In this document: one piece after another, positions 26,820-35,025 of the stretch
How positions within the stretch are numbered: position 1 is the stretch's first letter
How the letters are laid out: each line of letters begins with the position of its first letter
Origin: Planctomycetaceae bacterium
GTDB taxonomy: Bacteria; Planctomycetota; Planctomycetia; Planctomycetales; Planctomycetaceae
DNA length: 64,000 nucleotides
Reading direction: 5' to 3'
Assembly: GCA_021732995.1 (NCBI GenBank)
Contig: JAKFWA010000120.1
Location: 1-64,000 of the forward strand
Translations under genes and position numbers: made by a program
The notes under the pieces: model-generated
Told to the model about the DNA's origin: nothing
The model's input: only the letters and a program-made list of their open reading frames with translations
Database searches by the model: none

Positions 26820-26903
26820 TCTTCGCGAGTTATTGACGAACGGGTCGCAATCGCTTCTTAAATCCGATCGACGATCTGCCAACTCTACAGCAAGGGTCAT
26901 CGT

Positions 26904-28478
26904 ATGCCGCTCTTTCAGCATGAACCAGGTCGAGTCTGGAGCCGTCGCGGGTTTCTGTCAGCAGGTGGAGCGGCGTTGATCGCCTGGCCCATGCTCGCAC
27001 GTCCGGAATCGGCCTTTGCCGCCAGCAACCTGAAAGTCGGGGACTATCCGTTTTCGCTGGGTGTCACATCTGGTGATCCCACTCCGGACGGATTCGTGCT
27101 GTGGACTCGACTGGCACCGAAACCGCTCGAAGGTGGCGGGATGCCGAACGAGAACGTCGAGGTCAAATGGCAAGTGGCGAACGACGAGGCGATGACGCAA
27201 GTCGTAGCCAAAGGCACCGCCGTCGCGACGCCTGATCTCGCGCACTCGGTGCATGTTGAGGTTCAAGGGTTGGAGCCGGGACGCTGGTACTTCTACCAGT
27301 TCGCTGCAGCCGGAGAGGTCAGTCCGAAAGGACGCACTCGTACCGCTCCGAAGCTGGATGAGCTCTCGCAACGCCTGCGGTTTGCGTTCGCGTCATGCCA
27401 GCACTGGGAATCCGGTCTTTACACCGCCTACAAGCACATGGCGAATGAAGACCTGGACCTGATCGCGCACTTGGGCGACTACATCTACGAGTACCCCGGC
27501 AAGGACAAACAGGTTCGCAAGCACGTTGGTCCGATTCTGCACGAACTGGCGGACTACCGGAATCGTCATGCGCAGTACAAGACCGATGAGTACCTGCAGG
27601 CCGCTCATGCGATGTGTCCGTGGCTGGTGACGTGGGACGATCATGAGTTCGCCAACAACTGCGCCGGAGCGATCTCCGAGAAGAAGACAGAAGGACCTGA
27701 GCTGTTCTTGTACCGTCGTGCGAACTCCTACAAGGCTTACTACGAGCACATGCCGCTACGGACAGCTCAGCTTCCGAAGGGGCCGGACATGCTGCTCTAC
27801 CGCAAAGTGTCCTTCGGTCGGTTGGCCGAGTTTGCGATCCTGGATACTCGTCAGTACCGCACGGATCAGCCTTGCGGCGATGGAAACAAGGCGCCGTGCG
27901 ATGCGGTGTATGATCCTAAAGCCACGCTGATGGGAGATACTCAAGAGAAGTGGCTGTATGACACGCTTAATGCGTCAAAAGGCACTTGGAACGTGCTGAC
28001 TCAGCAGGTGATGATGGCTCGCGTCGACCGCAAGGCTGGCGAGGAAGTCACCTACAGCATGGATCAATGGCCGGGTTATGAAGCCAACCGCCAGCGCGTG
28101 CTGAAGTACTTTGCAGACCGCCCCAAGCTGAACCCCATCGTCATCACGGGCGACATTCACACCAACTGGGTGAATGACTTGCAGGTTGATGCTTCGGACG
28201 AAAAATCGCCGGTCGTCGCGTCTGAATTCGTCGGCACATCGCTCAGTTCCAGCGGGGATGGCAGCGAGGTATTGAAGATGACGGCTGCAACGCTGGCCGA
28301 GAATCCCTGCGTGAAGTTCTTCAACGCAGAACGCGGTTATGTGTCGTGCGAAGTCACTCCGAAGGCATGGATCTCGCACTACCGCACGGTGCCGTTCGTG
28401 ACGAAGCCCGACGCTCCACTCAACACGCGCAAGTCGTTTGTTGTGGAAGCTGGACATCCCGGTGTGAAGGAAGTTTGA
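26904..28478 (+). CDS. PhoD-like alkaline phosphatase D
   Basis: 524 residues. A Tat signal (SRRGFLSAGGAALIAWPM) shows folded export. PhoD N-terminal domain text FSLGVTSGDPTPDGFVLWTRL is followed by the metallophosphoesterase core: FAFASCQHW, HLGDYIYEYPGK, WLVTWDDHEFANN and VITGDIHTNW. PhoD enzymes hydrolyse phosphodi- and monoesters with calcium and iron. Expected to be induced by phosphate limitation, but no Pho box was identified. A hairpin terminator follows. Confidence 0.93.
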   Translation: MPLFQHEPGRVWSRRGFLSAGGAALIAWPMLARPESAFAASNLKVGDYPFSLGVTSGDPTPDGFVLWTRLAPKPLEGGGMPNENVEVKWQVANDEAMTQVVAKGTAVATPDLAHSVHVEVQGLEPGRWYFYQFAAAGEVSPKGRTRTAPKLDELSQRLRFAFASCQHWESGLYTAYKHMANEDLDLIAHLGDYIYEYPGKDKQVRKHVGPILHELADYRNRHAQYKTDEYLQAAHAMCPWLVTWDDHEFANNCAGAISEKKTEGPELFLYRRANSYKAYYEHMPLRTAQLPKGPDMLLYRKVSFGRLAEFAILDTRQYRTDQPCGDGNKAPCDAVYDPKATLMGDTQEKWLYDTLNASKGTWNVLTQQVMMARVDRKAGEEVTYSMDQWPGYEANRQRVLKYFADRPKLNPIVITGDIHTNWVNDLQVDASDEKSPVVASEFVGTSLSSSGDGSEVLKMTAATLAENPCVKFFNAERGYVSCEVTPKAWISHYRTVPFVTKPDAPLNTRKSFVVEAGHPGVKEV

Positions 28479-28524
28479 GCACGCGTTTGGGACAAAAGAC
28501 ATTCGCCTCCATTAAGTGAACGCT

Positions 28525-28560
28525 CCCCTCGCCCCGGTAATCTGGGGTGAGGGGTTTCTT
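28525..28560 (+). terminator. Intrinsic terminator after the PhoD gene
   Basis: CCCCTCGCCCC pairs with GGGGTGAGGGG (one G-T pair) over an 8-nt loop, followed by TTTCTT. Confidence 0.75.
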
Positions 28561-28625
28561 GTAGACCGTTCGGGGGATGCCACGAATTGGGAACAGAAGG
28601 CCGCCAAGAACGCGAAGAGGGAGGT

Positions 28626-29894
28626 CTACTTCTTCGGATCGGTCTCCACATGCGGCTTGATTACGAAGCGGTAAGGACGCGGTCGAGCTGTATCGCGCTG
28701 AAGTGCTTCCAGTTGTTCCAGTGTCGGCCTGATGTGAGCTAACTCAGCACTGTCATCTTTGGTCTGTGGCAGAAAGTGCTTCGTCGTGAACGCAGACGTC
28801 AGCACTTCGTGCCGCGCATTCGTGACATGCACAAGGGCATTCGCCTGAACGTTCCAAGGACCTCCAGGAACCCAGCCGTTGGTCGTGGCGAAGGTGATGT
28901 TCACGCCATCCGCAAGTTGCTTCGCTGAATAGACGCTGACCTCACGACCATCGGCGAGAACGTCATAGCGGCCTGCGGGCAGGTTCTTGATGGTCAGCAT
29001 GTACTTGGCGAGATCCTGAGGCACTGGCACGAAGCGGTAGTGCAGCGCGAAGAAAGTTCCGTAGTTGAAGGGCAAACCATCATCGATACGGGTGAACTCC
29101 AGCGTCTGATCCACGCGGCGAGCATCCACAATTTGGCAGCCCTTCGAGCTGGCTTTGGCGTTCGTGTAGTCCACAGTGGCTTCTGACACCTCGGCCGGGG
29201 CTCCGAGTCCTCGCAGCATCGCGTGCGCCACTGCGAGTTGCCCGAGATCGTTCAAATGCACGCCATCGGCGACGTGCATGCTTTCCCGCTTGGACGCGTC
29301 CTTGATGCCTTCGTTCGCCGCCCACAGTCGTTTCTGGGCTTCGCGCATAGACCTCTGCACGTCGATTGCATGGCCCCCGAGCGACTTGGAAAGCTCCATG
29401 CCTTCGTCGCACATCTTCTGCAGGAAACTGTCTTCGCTTTTGTTCGGGTCAGCGGCCGTCACGGGTTCCGAGCACAGGTAAACCCGAATCTTGCGTTCGA
29501 CGCAAGCGGACACGATGCCGCGCACTCCGGCGAGGTATCGTTGTTTGTGGGGCTCATCGGCATAGACGCCCCAGCCGATGTCGTTCGTGCCGTACATCAC
29601 GGTCACCACCGACGGTTTGTGAGCCAGCACGTCCGCCTCCAGACGCTTCAGTCCGCCCTCGGCCGTGTCACCTCCGAAGCCCGCGTTGATGAACGTGACT
29701 TTTCGATCTGGATAACGGAGGAGCGTGTAGTTCTCGATGTATTTTCCGTAGGTCCGGGCGGCCGTCAGGCTGTCTCCGAGAAAAACGACAACGTCGCCGT
29801 CGTGCAGAGCGAACCCGTCGTCCGCTGCAGCGAACCCGCAGCTAACGACCAAGGCCAATGCTGCGAGCAGGAACTTCAGCGCCGAAGATTTCAT
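28626..29894 (-). CDS. Exported SGNH/GDSL hydrolase
   Basis: 422 residues from ATG 29894, which starts a signal peptide (LKFLLAALALVVSCGFAAA); ATG 29924 would add 10 residues. SGNH blocks: VVFLGDSLTA (Ser nucleophile), NAGFGGDT (Gly), VMYGTNDIGWG (Asn) and DGVHLNDLG (Asp/His). Such enzymes are esterases or carbohydrate deacetylases. The C-terminal 150 residues hold an extra beta-rich region after DYTNAKASSKG. Single-gene unit; the 3' end faces the PhoD terminator. Confidence 0.88.
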   Translation of the reverse strand: MKSSALKFLLAALALVVSCGFAAADDGFALHDGDVVVFLGDSLTAARTYGKYIENYTLLRYPDRKVTFINAGFGGDTAEGGLKRLEADVLAHKPSVVTVMYGTNDIGWGVYADEPHKQRYLAGVRGIVSACVERKIRVYLCSEPVTAADPNKSEDSFLQKMCDEGMELSKSLGGHAIDVQRSMREAQKRLWAANEGIKDASKRESMHVADGVHLNDLGQLAVAHAMLRGLGAPAEVSEATVDYTNAKASSKGCQIVDARRVDQTLEFTRIDDGLPFNYGTFFALHYRFVPVPQDLAKYMLTIKNLPAGRYDVLADGREVSVYSAKQLADGVNITFATTNGWVPGGPWNVQANALVHVTNARHEVLTSAFTTKHFLPQTKDDSAELAHIRPTLEQLEALQRDTARPRPYRFVIKPHVETDPKK

Positions 29895-29982
29895 CGACTT
29901 CCTCACTGTTCGCGCTTTGAGCACGAAGAAACGCAGGAACGAGCGAACCCCATCGCCGGAGAGTTGTCCGAGTTGGAACCAA

Positions 29983-30029
29983 GTAGGCCGGACAATCTTG
30001 TCCGGCGTCGGACAGGATGTCCGACCTAC
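29983..30029. repeat. REP-like palindromic element
   Basis: GTAGGCCGGACA ... TGTCCGACCTAC form imperfect inverted ends; inside, GGACAATCTTGTCC and GGACAGGATGTCC are two small palindromes. The same GTAGSYCGGAC...GTCCGRSCTAC layout recurs at 42369. It overlaps the stop codon of the next minus-strand gene. It looks like a dispersed REP-type sequence. Confidence 0.6.
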
Positions 30030-30391
30030 AAACCTGTCATCTCAGTCTCTGCACGTCGACCGAGCAACAGCTTCGGCACTGTAAACTCCGATCCGAGTCT
30101 TAACGTCTCAATCAGGACATAGACCGCCATGGCAATGTTTCCCAACAGCATGATGGCGATGAACCAGCCGATGCGGGCCGCCCAGTAGCGTTCACGCCAG
30201 CTCAGCCAGGCGTAGAACGTCAGAAAACCACAGTAGGCATCTGCCAGAGTCGCTTGGAACCAGCGGTCCGGCAGCAGTTCGCGACCGGCCGCAAACACGC
30301 TGCGTTCGAGCGACGCCCATGTGGTGACGCTCAGCATCACCAGCAGAATGCCGCTGAAAAGTGCCAAAACAGCCCAGCGATTGCACCGCAT
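30026..30391 (-). CDS. Small membrane protein (DUF1475-like)
   Basis: 121 residues with three likely membrane helices: WAVLALFSGILLVMLSVTTW, a segment around ADAYCGFLTFYAWLSW and IGWFIAIMLLGNIAMAVYVL. The pattern with ADAYxGFLTFYxW resembles small DUF1475 proteins; this comes from memory and the function is unknown. Its stop codon lies inside the REP-like element. Divergent from metG. Confidence 0.7.
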   Translation of the reverse strand: MRCNRWAVLALFSGILLVMLSVTTWASLERSVFAAGRELLPDRWFQATLADAYCGFLTFYAWLSWRERYWAARIGWFIAIMLLGNIAMAVYVLIETLRLGSEFTVPKLLLGRRAETEMTGL

Positions 30392-30559
30392 TGATGTTCT
30401 TTCCCGGCAAGATGTTGGCGATCAATTTGGAGACCTCGACGGTCGGGAGTTCCCGGCCTATCGTTCACCGCCTGCGAGCAGCAGGGATTGTCATTTTAGA
30501 TCGCAGCAGCCTGCGGACTACCCGATTTCGGGACGCAAGGGCTGCTCTAAGGAGTTTGC

Positions 30560-32629
30560 ATGAGTCAGCGTCGGATTCTGGTGACTGCGGCATTGCCGTA
30601 CGCCAACGGCCACATCCATTTGGGACATCTGGTCGAATACATCCAAACCGACATCTGGGTGCGGTTTCAAAAGCTGCGCGGCCACAAGTGCGTTTTCGTC
30701 TGTGCCGATGACACGCACGGCACGGCGATCATGATTCGAGCCCGCCAGGAAGGCCGGACCGAAGAGGAGGTCATCGCGGATATGAGGGAAGCTCACATTC
30801 GCGACTTCGCTGGTTTTCAAGTTGCCTTTGACAATTACGGCAGCACGAACAGCCCTGAGAATCGCCAATTATGCCACGAGATTTGGGGGAAGATCCGCGC
30901 CTCGGGGCTCGTTAAGGAATCGGACGTCGAGCAACTTTACGATCCCGAAGCCGGTACGTTTCTCGCTGATCGCTTCGTTCGTGGCACTTGTCCCAAGTGT
31001 AGTGCTGAAAACCAGCCCGGGGACAACTGCTCGAAGTGTGGAGCAACTTATTCACCGGCGGAATTGGTGAACCCCAAGAGCACTCTGTCCGGTGCGACAC
31101 CCGAGGCTCGTAAGGCTCCGCATCTCTTCATCGAACTCGAGAAGCTGCACGGCTTCCTCGATCAATGGACGCAGTCCGGCGATCACCTGCAGTCGGAAGT
31201 TGCGAACTATCTCAAAGGCCACTTCCTCGGTGACGCGAACTCTCCGGAACCCAAGGTTCTCCGTGACTGGGATATCTCACGTCCGGCTCCATACTTTGGT
31301 TTTGAGATCCCCGATTGTCCCGGCCACTACTGGTACGTGTGGTTTGATGCGCCGATCGGCTACATGGCTTCAACGCTCGACTGGTGCCAGCGAAACGGTG
31401 AAAACTTCGATTCGTGGTGGCGACCAACGGGACCTCAGCCCGCTGAGATCCATCACTTCATCGGCAAGGACATTACTTACTTCCACACGTTGTTCTGGCC
31501 GGGAATGCTGCATACGGCGGGATTCAGCTTGCCGGAGAAGGTGCACATTCACGGCTTCCTGACGGTCGGCGGCGAAAAAATGTCGAAGTCGCTCGGCACC
31601 TTCATTATGGCGTCGACGTACCTCAAGCATCTCGACCCGACGTATTTGCGATACTACTACGCCTCTAAGCTCGGCCCGCGACTCGATGACATCGACATGA
31701 ACCTCGATGAACTGGTCGCCAAGGTCAATTCGGACTTGGTGGGCAAGGTCGTGAACATCGCCAGCCGCAGCGCGAAGTTTGTTGCCGAGACTGGCTTGAG
31801 TACCACTTATCCCGACGACGGAGGTTTATTCGCCGCTGCCGCCGCCAGGGCCGACACCATCGCCGAGTTGTATGAGCGCTGCGACTACAACAACGCCATG
31901 CGCGAAGTGATGCTGCTCGCCGACGCGGCCAACAAGTACGTCGACGAGAAGGCACCGTGGACGATGCGCAAAGACCCGAGCAAAGCTGCTGAGGTGCGCG
32001 ATGTCTGCACGGTGGCTTTGAATCTCTTCCGTCAGCTCATGATTTATCTCGCCCCTGTTCTGCCGCGTCTGGCTGAGCAAACGGGCGAATTGTTGAACTC
32101 ACCTATTCAATCCTGGGACGCCGTGCAGCAGCCGCTGATGGGGTCCTCTGTCAGCGCCTTCAAGCACATGTTGCAGCGCATTACACCGGAGCAAGTTCAA
32201 GCGATGACCGAAGAAAGCAAAGTTCCTGACGAAACAGCCGCCCCCGCCGCGCCCCAGTGGAACGACGGGCCGGACGCATTGGCCGCCGAGCCACTCACGG
32301 CCGAATGCACGATTGATGATTTCGTCAAAGTCGACCTGCGAGTTGCCCGCATCATCTCGGCGGAAGACGTGCCGGAAGCCAACAAGCTGTTGAAGCTGAA
32401 GCTGAGCCTCGGCGGCGATTCTCAACGGCAGGTCTTTGCGGGTATCAAGGCGGCCTACAAACCCGAAGACCTGATCGGCAAGCTGGTCATCGTGGTGGCG
32501 AACTTGAAGCCGCGACAAATGAAGTTCGGCCTCAGCGAAGGCATGATCTGCGCCTCTGGGCCCGGCGGTAAGGATGTGTTCCTGCTCGCCCCCGACAGCG
32601 GCGCCGTTCCTGGCCAGCGCGTGCACTAA
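30560..32629 (+). CDS. metG: Methionine--tRNA ligase
   Basis: 689 residues, a long-form MetRS. The class I HIGH motif is HIHLGHL, the zinc knuckle pairs are CPKC and CSKC (about 143-161), KMSKS is EKMSKSLG, and the C-terminal EMAP-II/Trbp111 tRNA-binding domain runs from [11 protein letters not shown] to PGQRVH. It charges tRNA-Met and dimerises through the C-terminal domain. A clear AAGGAG ribosome-binding site lies 6 nt before ATG 30560. No leader T-box was seen in the 168-nt upstream gap. Confidence 0.97.
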   Translation: MSQRRILVTAALPYANGHIHLGHLVEYIQTDIWVRFQKLRGHKCVFVCADDTHGTAIMIRARQEGRTEEEVIADMREAHIRDFAGFQVAFDNYGSTNSPENRQLCHEIWGKIRASGLVKESDVEQLYDPEAGTFLADRFVRGTCPKCSAENQPGDNCSKCGATYSPAELVNPKSTLSGATPEARKAPHLFIELEKLHGFLDQWTQSGDHLQSEVANYLKGHFLGDANSPEPKVLRDWDISRPAPYFGFEIPDCPGHYWYVWFDAPIGYMASTLDWCQRNGENFDSWWRPTGPQPAEIHHFIGKDITYFHTLFWPGMLHTAGFSLPEKVHIHGFLTVGGEKMSKSLGTFIMASTYLKHLDPTYLRYYYASKLGPRLDDIDMNLDELVAKVNSDLVGKVVNIASRSAKFVAETGLSTTYPDDGGLFAAAAARADTIAELYERCDYNNAMREVMLLADAANKYVDEKAPWTMRKDPSKAAEVRDVCTVALNLFRQLMIYLAPVLPRLAEQTGELLNSPIQSWDAVQQPLMGSSVSAFKHMLQRITPEQVQAMTEESKVPDETAAPAAPQWNDGPDALAAEPLTAECTIDDFVKVDLRVARIISAEDVPEANKLLKLKLSLGGDSQRQVFAGIKAAYKPEDLIGKLVIVVANLKPRQMKFGLSEGMICASGPGGKDVFLLAPDSGAVPGQRVH

Positions 32630-32651
32630 CACGCTCTGCTGATGTGCTATC

Positions 32652-32688
32652 AACGGCCGCCGAACTCGTTGTTCGCGCGGCCGTTTTC
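32652..32688 (+). terminator. Intrinsic terminator after metG
   Basis: AACGGCCGC pairs with GCGGCCGTT over a 16-nt loop, followed by TTC. Nine base pairs, GC-rich. Confidence 0.75.
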
Positions 32689-32877
32689 ATTATCGGTTTG
32701 CGAGCAACCAGAGCTGCTCGTGCCGGATGCAAATTTTGCGGGAACTCGTTGGCGCGTCTCGGCTCTGCTGAGACTGGGCTGACAACTCCTGTGCTCAATG
32801 GCGGGAACGGGTAGGCTATCGTCGGTCGCGACAGCGATTCTGCTGCCAGTTTATTCACAACAAAGAGGACGCGTTCG

Positions 32878-33429
32878 ATGAAGAGGTCTTTGATTGCGTT
32901 AGCGACGGTTGCTTTGCTTACTGTGTCGACTCTGCGGGCTCAGGAACCGAAGTTTCCAGAACCGGAGAAGCAGCATGAATGGTTGAAGCAGTTCGTTGGT
33001 GAATGGGAGTCGGAAGCCGAAGCCAAAGGTGGGCCGGACCAGCCTGCCATGAAGTGCAAGGGCACGGTTAAATCGCGGATGCTGGGAGCGTTCTGGGTAA
33101 TCTCTGAATCCAAGGCGGAGATGATGGGCACTACCGTCGAGGCGATTCAGACCATCGGCTACGACTCGACAAAGAAAAAATACGTCGGAAGTTGGGTCGA
33201 TTCGATGCTCAACTACATGTGGAAGTATGAGGGCACCGTCGATGAGACGGGTAAAATCCTGACGCTGGAAGCCGAGGGGCCAAACTTTCTGGCTGAAGGC
33301 AAGACGGCAAAGTTCCGCGATGCCTACGAGTTCAAATCGAAGGATCACATCGTGGCTACGTCGTTCATGCTGGGTGACGACGGGAAATGGGTCACTTTTA
33401 TGACCGGAAATATGCGTCGCAAGAAGTAG
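32878..33429 (+). CDS. DUF1579 family secreted protein
   Basis: 183 residues with a signal peptide (SLIALATVALLTVSTLRA). The lipocalin-like DUF1579 pattern is clear: HEWLKQFVGEWESEAEAKG, AFWVISESKAEMMG, IGYDSTKKKYVGSWVDSM and YEGTVDETGKILTLEAEGP. Family members have no proven function; a small beta-barrel that binds a hydrophobic ligand is possible. Monocistronic. Confidence 0.9.
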   Translation: MKRSLIALATVALLTVSTLRAQEPKFPEPEKQHEWLKQFVGEWESEAEAKGGPDQPAMKCKGTVKSRMLGAFWVISESKAEMMGTTVEAIQTIGYDSTKKKYVGSWVDSMLNYMWKYEGTVDETGKILTLEAEGPNFLAEGKTAKFRDAYEFKSKDHIVATSFMLGDDGKWVTFMTGNMRRKK

Positions 33430-33476
33430 CCAGCGTTATTGGTCTCTCCAGGCTGCTTTCGAGATTTCTGGCTGTG

Positions 33477-33611
33477 GACCTACAGGAGCGTCTCGGCGAC
33501 GTCGCGCATCCGTTGAATGCTTACCCCGAGGTGGATCATTCGGAGATCTACGCCAAGCAGGCGCCGGACAAATTGCGTTCGGCGTCAAGCCTGGCGACCT
33601 TCGCGTGTTAA
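33477..33611 (+). pseudogene. Possible tyrosine-recombinase C-terminal remnant
   Basis: A 44-codon stretch reads LQERLGDVAHPL and then DHSEIYAKQAPDKLRSA before a stop. This is reminiscent of the ends of tyrosine recombinases (LGH...S..IYA......A), but the spacing is off and no catalytic boxes precede it. The frame opens inside the DUF1579 gene. Weak evidence. Confidence 0.22.
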
Positions 33612-34036
33612 GCCATGTCGCCCGGAACGCTGACCATCCAGCCGACGCCGAATTTATCGGTCACCATTCCGAAGCAAGGCGACCAGAAGGTTTTGGTGAG
33701 TGGCATCATCACGGAGCCACCGTCTGCGAGTGCCGAGAATGCCTTATTGGCTTCGGCTTCCGTTGCCACGCTGAGCGCCAGGCGGAACCCGTCGAACTTG
33801 GACTTGTCATCGCAACCGTCCGACGCCATGAGCGCGCTGCCGCCGATGCGGAATGAGGCATGCATGATCTTCTTTTCGAAGCCAGGTTGCAGCATCTCAG
33901 GCGGGGTTGGATCGGGGCTTTCGTTGAAACGCATCATCATGTCGACTTGGGCACCGAGGTGCTTACAGTAGAAGTCGAGGGCTTCTTCACAGCGGCCACT
34001 GAAGAACAGATACGGTTGAATGCTGGCGGTAGACAT
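33608..34036 (-). CDS. VOC/PhnB-like glyoxalase-fold protein
   Basis: 142 residues from ATG 34036 (ATG 34054 would add six). PhnB-like text: IQPYLFFSGRCEEALDFYCKHLGA, EKKIMHASFRIGGSALMASD and FGMVTDKFGVGWMVS. These small dimeric proteins share the vicinal-oxygen-chelate fold, often with unproven activity. It follows another VOC gene on the same strand by 57 nt, so the two probably form an operon. Confidence 0.87.
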   Translation of the reverse strand: MSTASIQPYLFFSGRCEEALDFYCKHLGAQVDMMMRFNESPDPTPPEMLQPGFEKKIMHASFRIGGSALMASDGCDDKSKFDGFRLALSVATEAEANKAFSALADGGSVMMPLTKTFWSPCFGMVTDKFGVGWMVSVPGDMA

Positions 34037-34093
34037 CGTTGTTCCTTGAGTCATAAGAGGAGAGACGTGAGCTACAAAAACGGTTAGAGCGAA

Positions 34094-34591
34094 CTAGCCC
34101 TCATAAGCTTTCTGTAATGCCGCGATGTCGAGCTTCTTCATTTGCATCATCGCTGTCATGGCACGTTGAGTTTTCTCGGATGTGTGGTCTTTCACGAGTT
34201 CATCGATGATCGTGGGGACAACCTGCCAGGAGACCCCGAACTTATCTTTCAGCCAACCGCAGGCTTGGGCATTCTGATCGCCGCCCGCGGAAAGCTTCTC
34301 CCAGAAGTAGTCCACTTCGGCCTGCGTGTCGCACATCACCATCAGCGAGATCGCCTCGCTAAACTTGAACAACGGTCCGCCGTTCAGAGCGGTGAAGGGC
34401 AGCCCTTCAAGTTCGAACGTCACGGTCATCACGGATCCAACAGGCCGCTGGTGGAACTCTTGCCCGGCAGCGCCGTATCGAGCGGTGCCTGTGATCTTCG
34501 AGTTCTTGAAAATCGACGTGTAGAACTTCGCGGCTTCCTCGGCCTGACTGTCAAACCACAGGCAGGGGGAAATCTTTTGAACGGACGGCAT
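34094..34591 (-). CDS. VOC family protein (3-demethylubiquinone methyltransferase-like)
   Basis: 165 residues from ATG 34591: a GGAGA sequence lies 6 nt upstream, while the ATG two codons earlier directly abuts it. The long frame beyond this start is not coding-like. Family text: ISPCLWFDSQAEEAAKFYTSIF, FELEGLPFTALNGGP, FKFSEAISLMVMCDTQAEVDYFWEKLS and KDKFGVSWQVVP. Despite the database label, members are glyoxalase-fold proteins without a methyltransferase domain. First gene of a two-gene VOC unit. Confidence 0.87.
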   Translation of the reverse strand: MPSVQKISPCLWFDSQAEEAAKFYTSIFKNSKITGTARYGAAGQEFHQRPVGSVMTVTFELEGLPFTALNGGPLFKFSEAISLMVMCDTQAEVDYFWEKLSAGGDQNAQACGWLKDKFGVSWQVVPTIIDELVKDHTSEKTQRAMTAMMQMKKLDIAALQKAYEG

Positions 34592-35025
34592 GTGCATTCT
34601 CCGATGAGATGACAATTGGCGGTTGAAGTCACTGCATTTGCCATCCAGTCGTTTGAGGCGGCGTGAAATCGACAACAGATATTTGTCGAGTCCCGGATTT
34701 TCTTGGCCTGCACGGGCATCGCGCACGCAAAATGTCCAAACGCCGCAACAAGGAATCAAGGCTCGCAGAACCGCTTCCCCGCGAGTCTCGGTCAACCGTG
34801 ACGCGACGATCGATGCGCCGTGTAAGTAGACTGTGGTCCGTCAGCGAGGGCGATCTCGTTTTTCGCAAGAGCACCGGGAGCTAGACTGTCGCGATGATCT
34901 GGCTGTGGAAATGGATTGAAAGAAGTTGTCTGCGAGTGGCATCTTAAGACAGCACAACGTGATTGACACCGAATGCTCTTCCGCGTCGAGTTCTCGTTGC
35001 CACCGGTTTCCAGCAGGAATTGATC
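34592..35025. other. Divergent intergenic region
   Basis: 434 bases between the VOC pair (left) and the kinase gene (right). Short frames exist on both strands without convincing starts or motifs. It must hold the promoters of both units. No clear hairpin or operator was found. Confidence 0.4.

Noticed and set aside
29223-30122. 299-codon plus-strand open frame
   Set aside because: Antisense to the SGNH hydrolase with its GDSL and GTND blocks.
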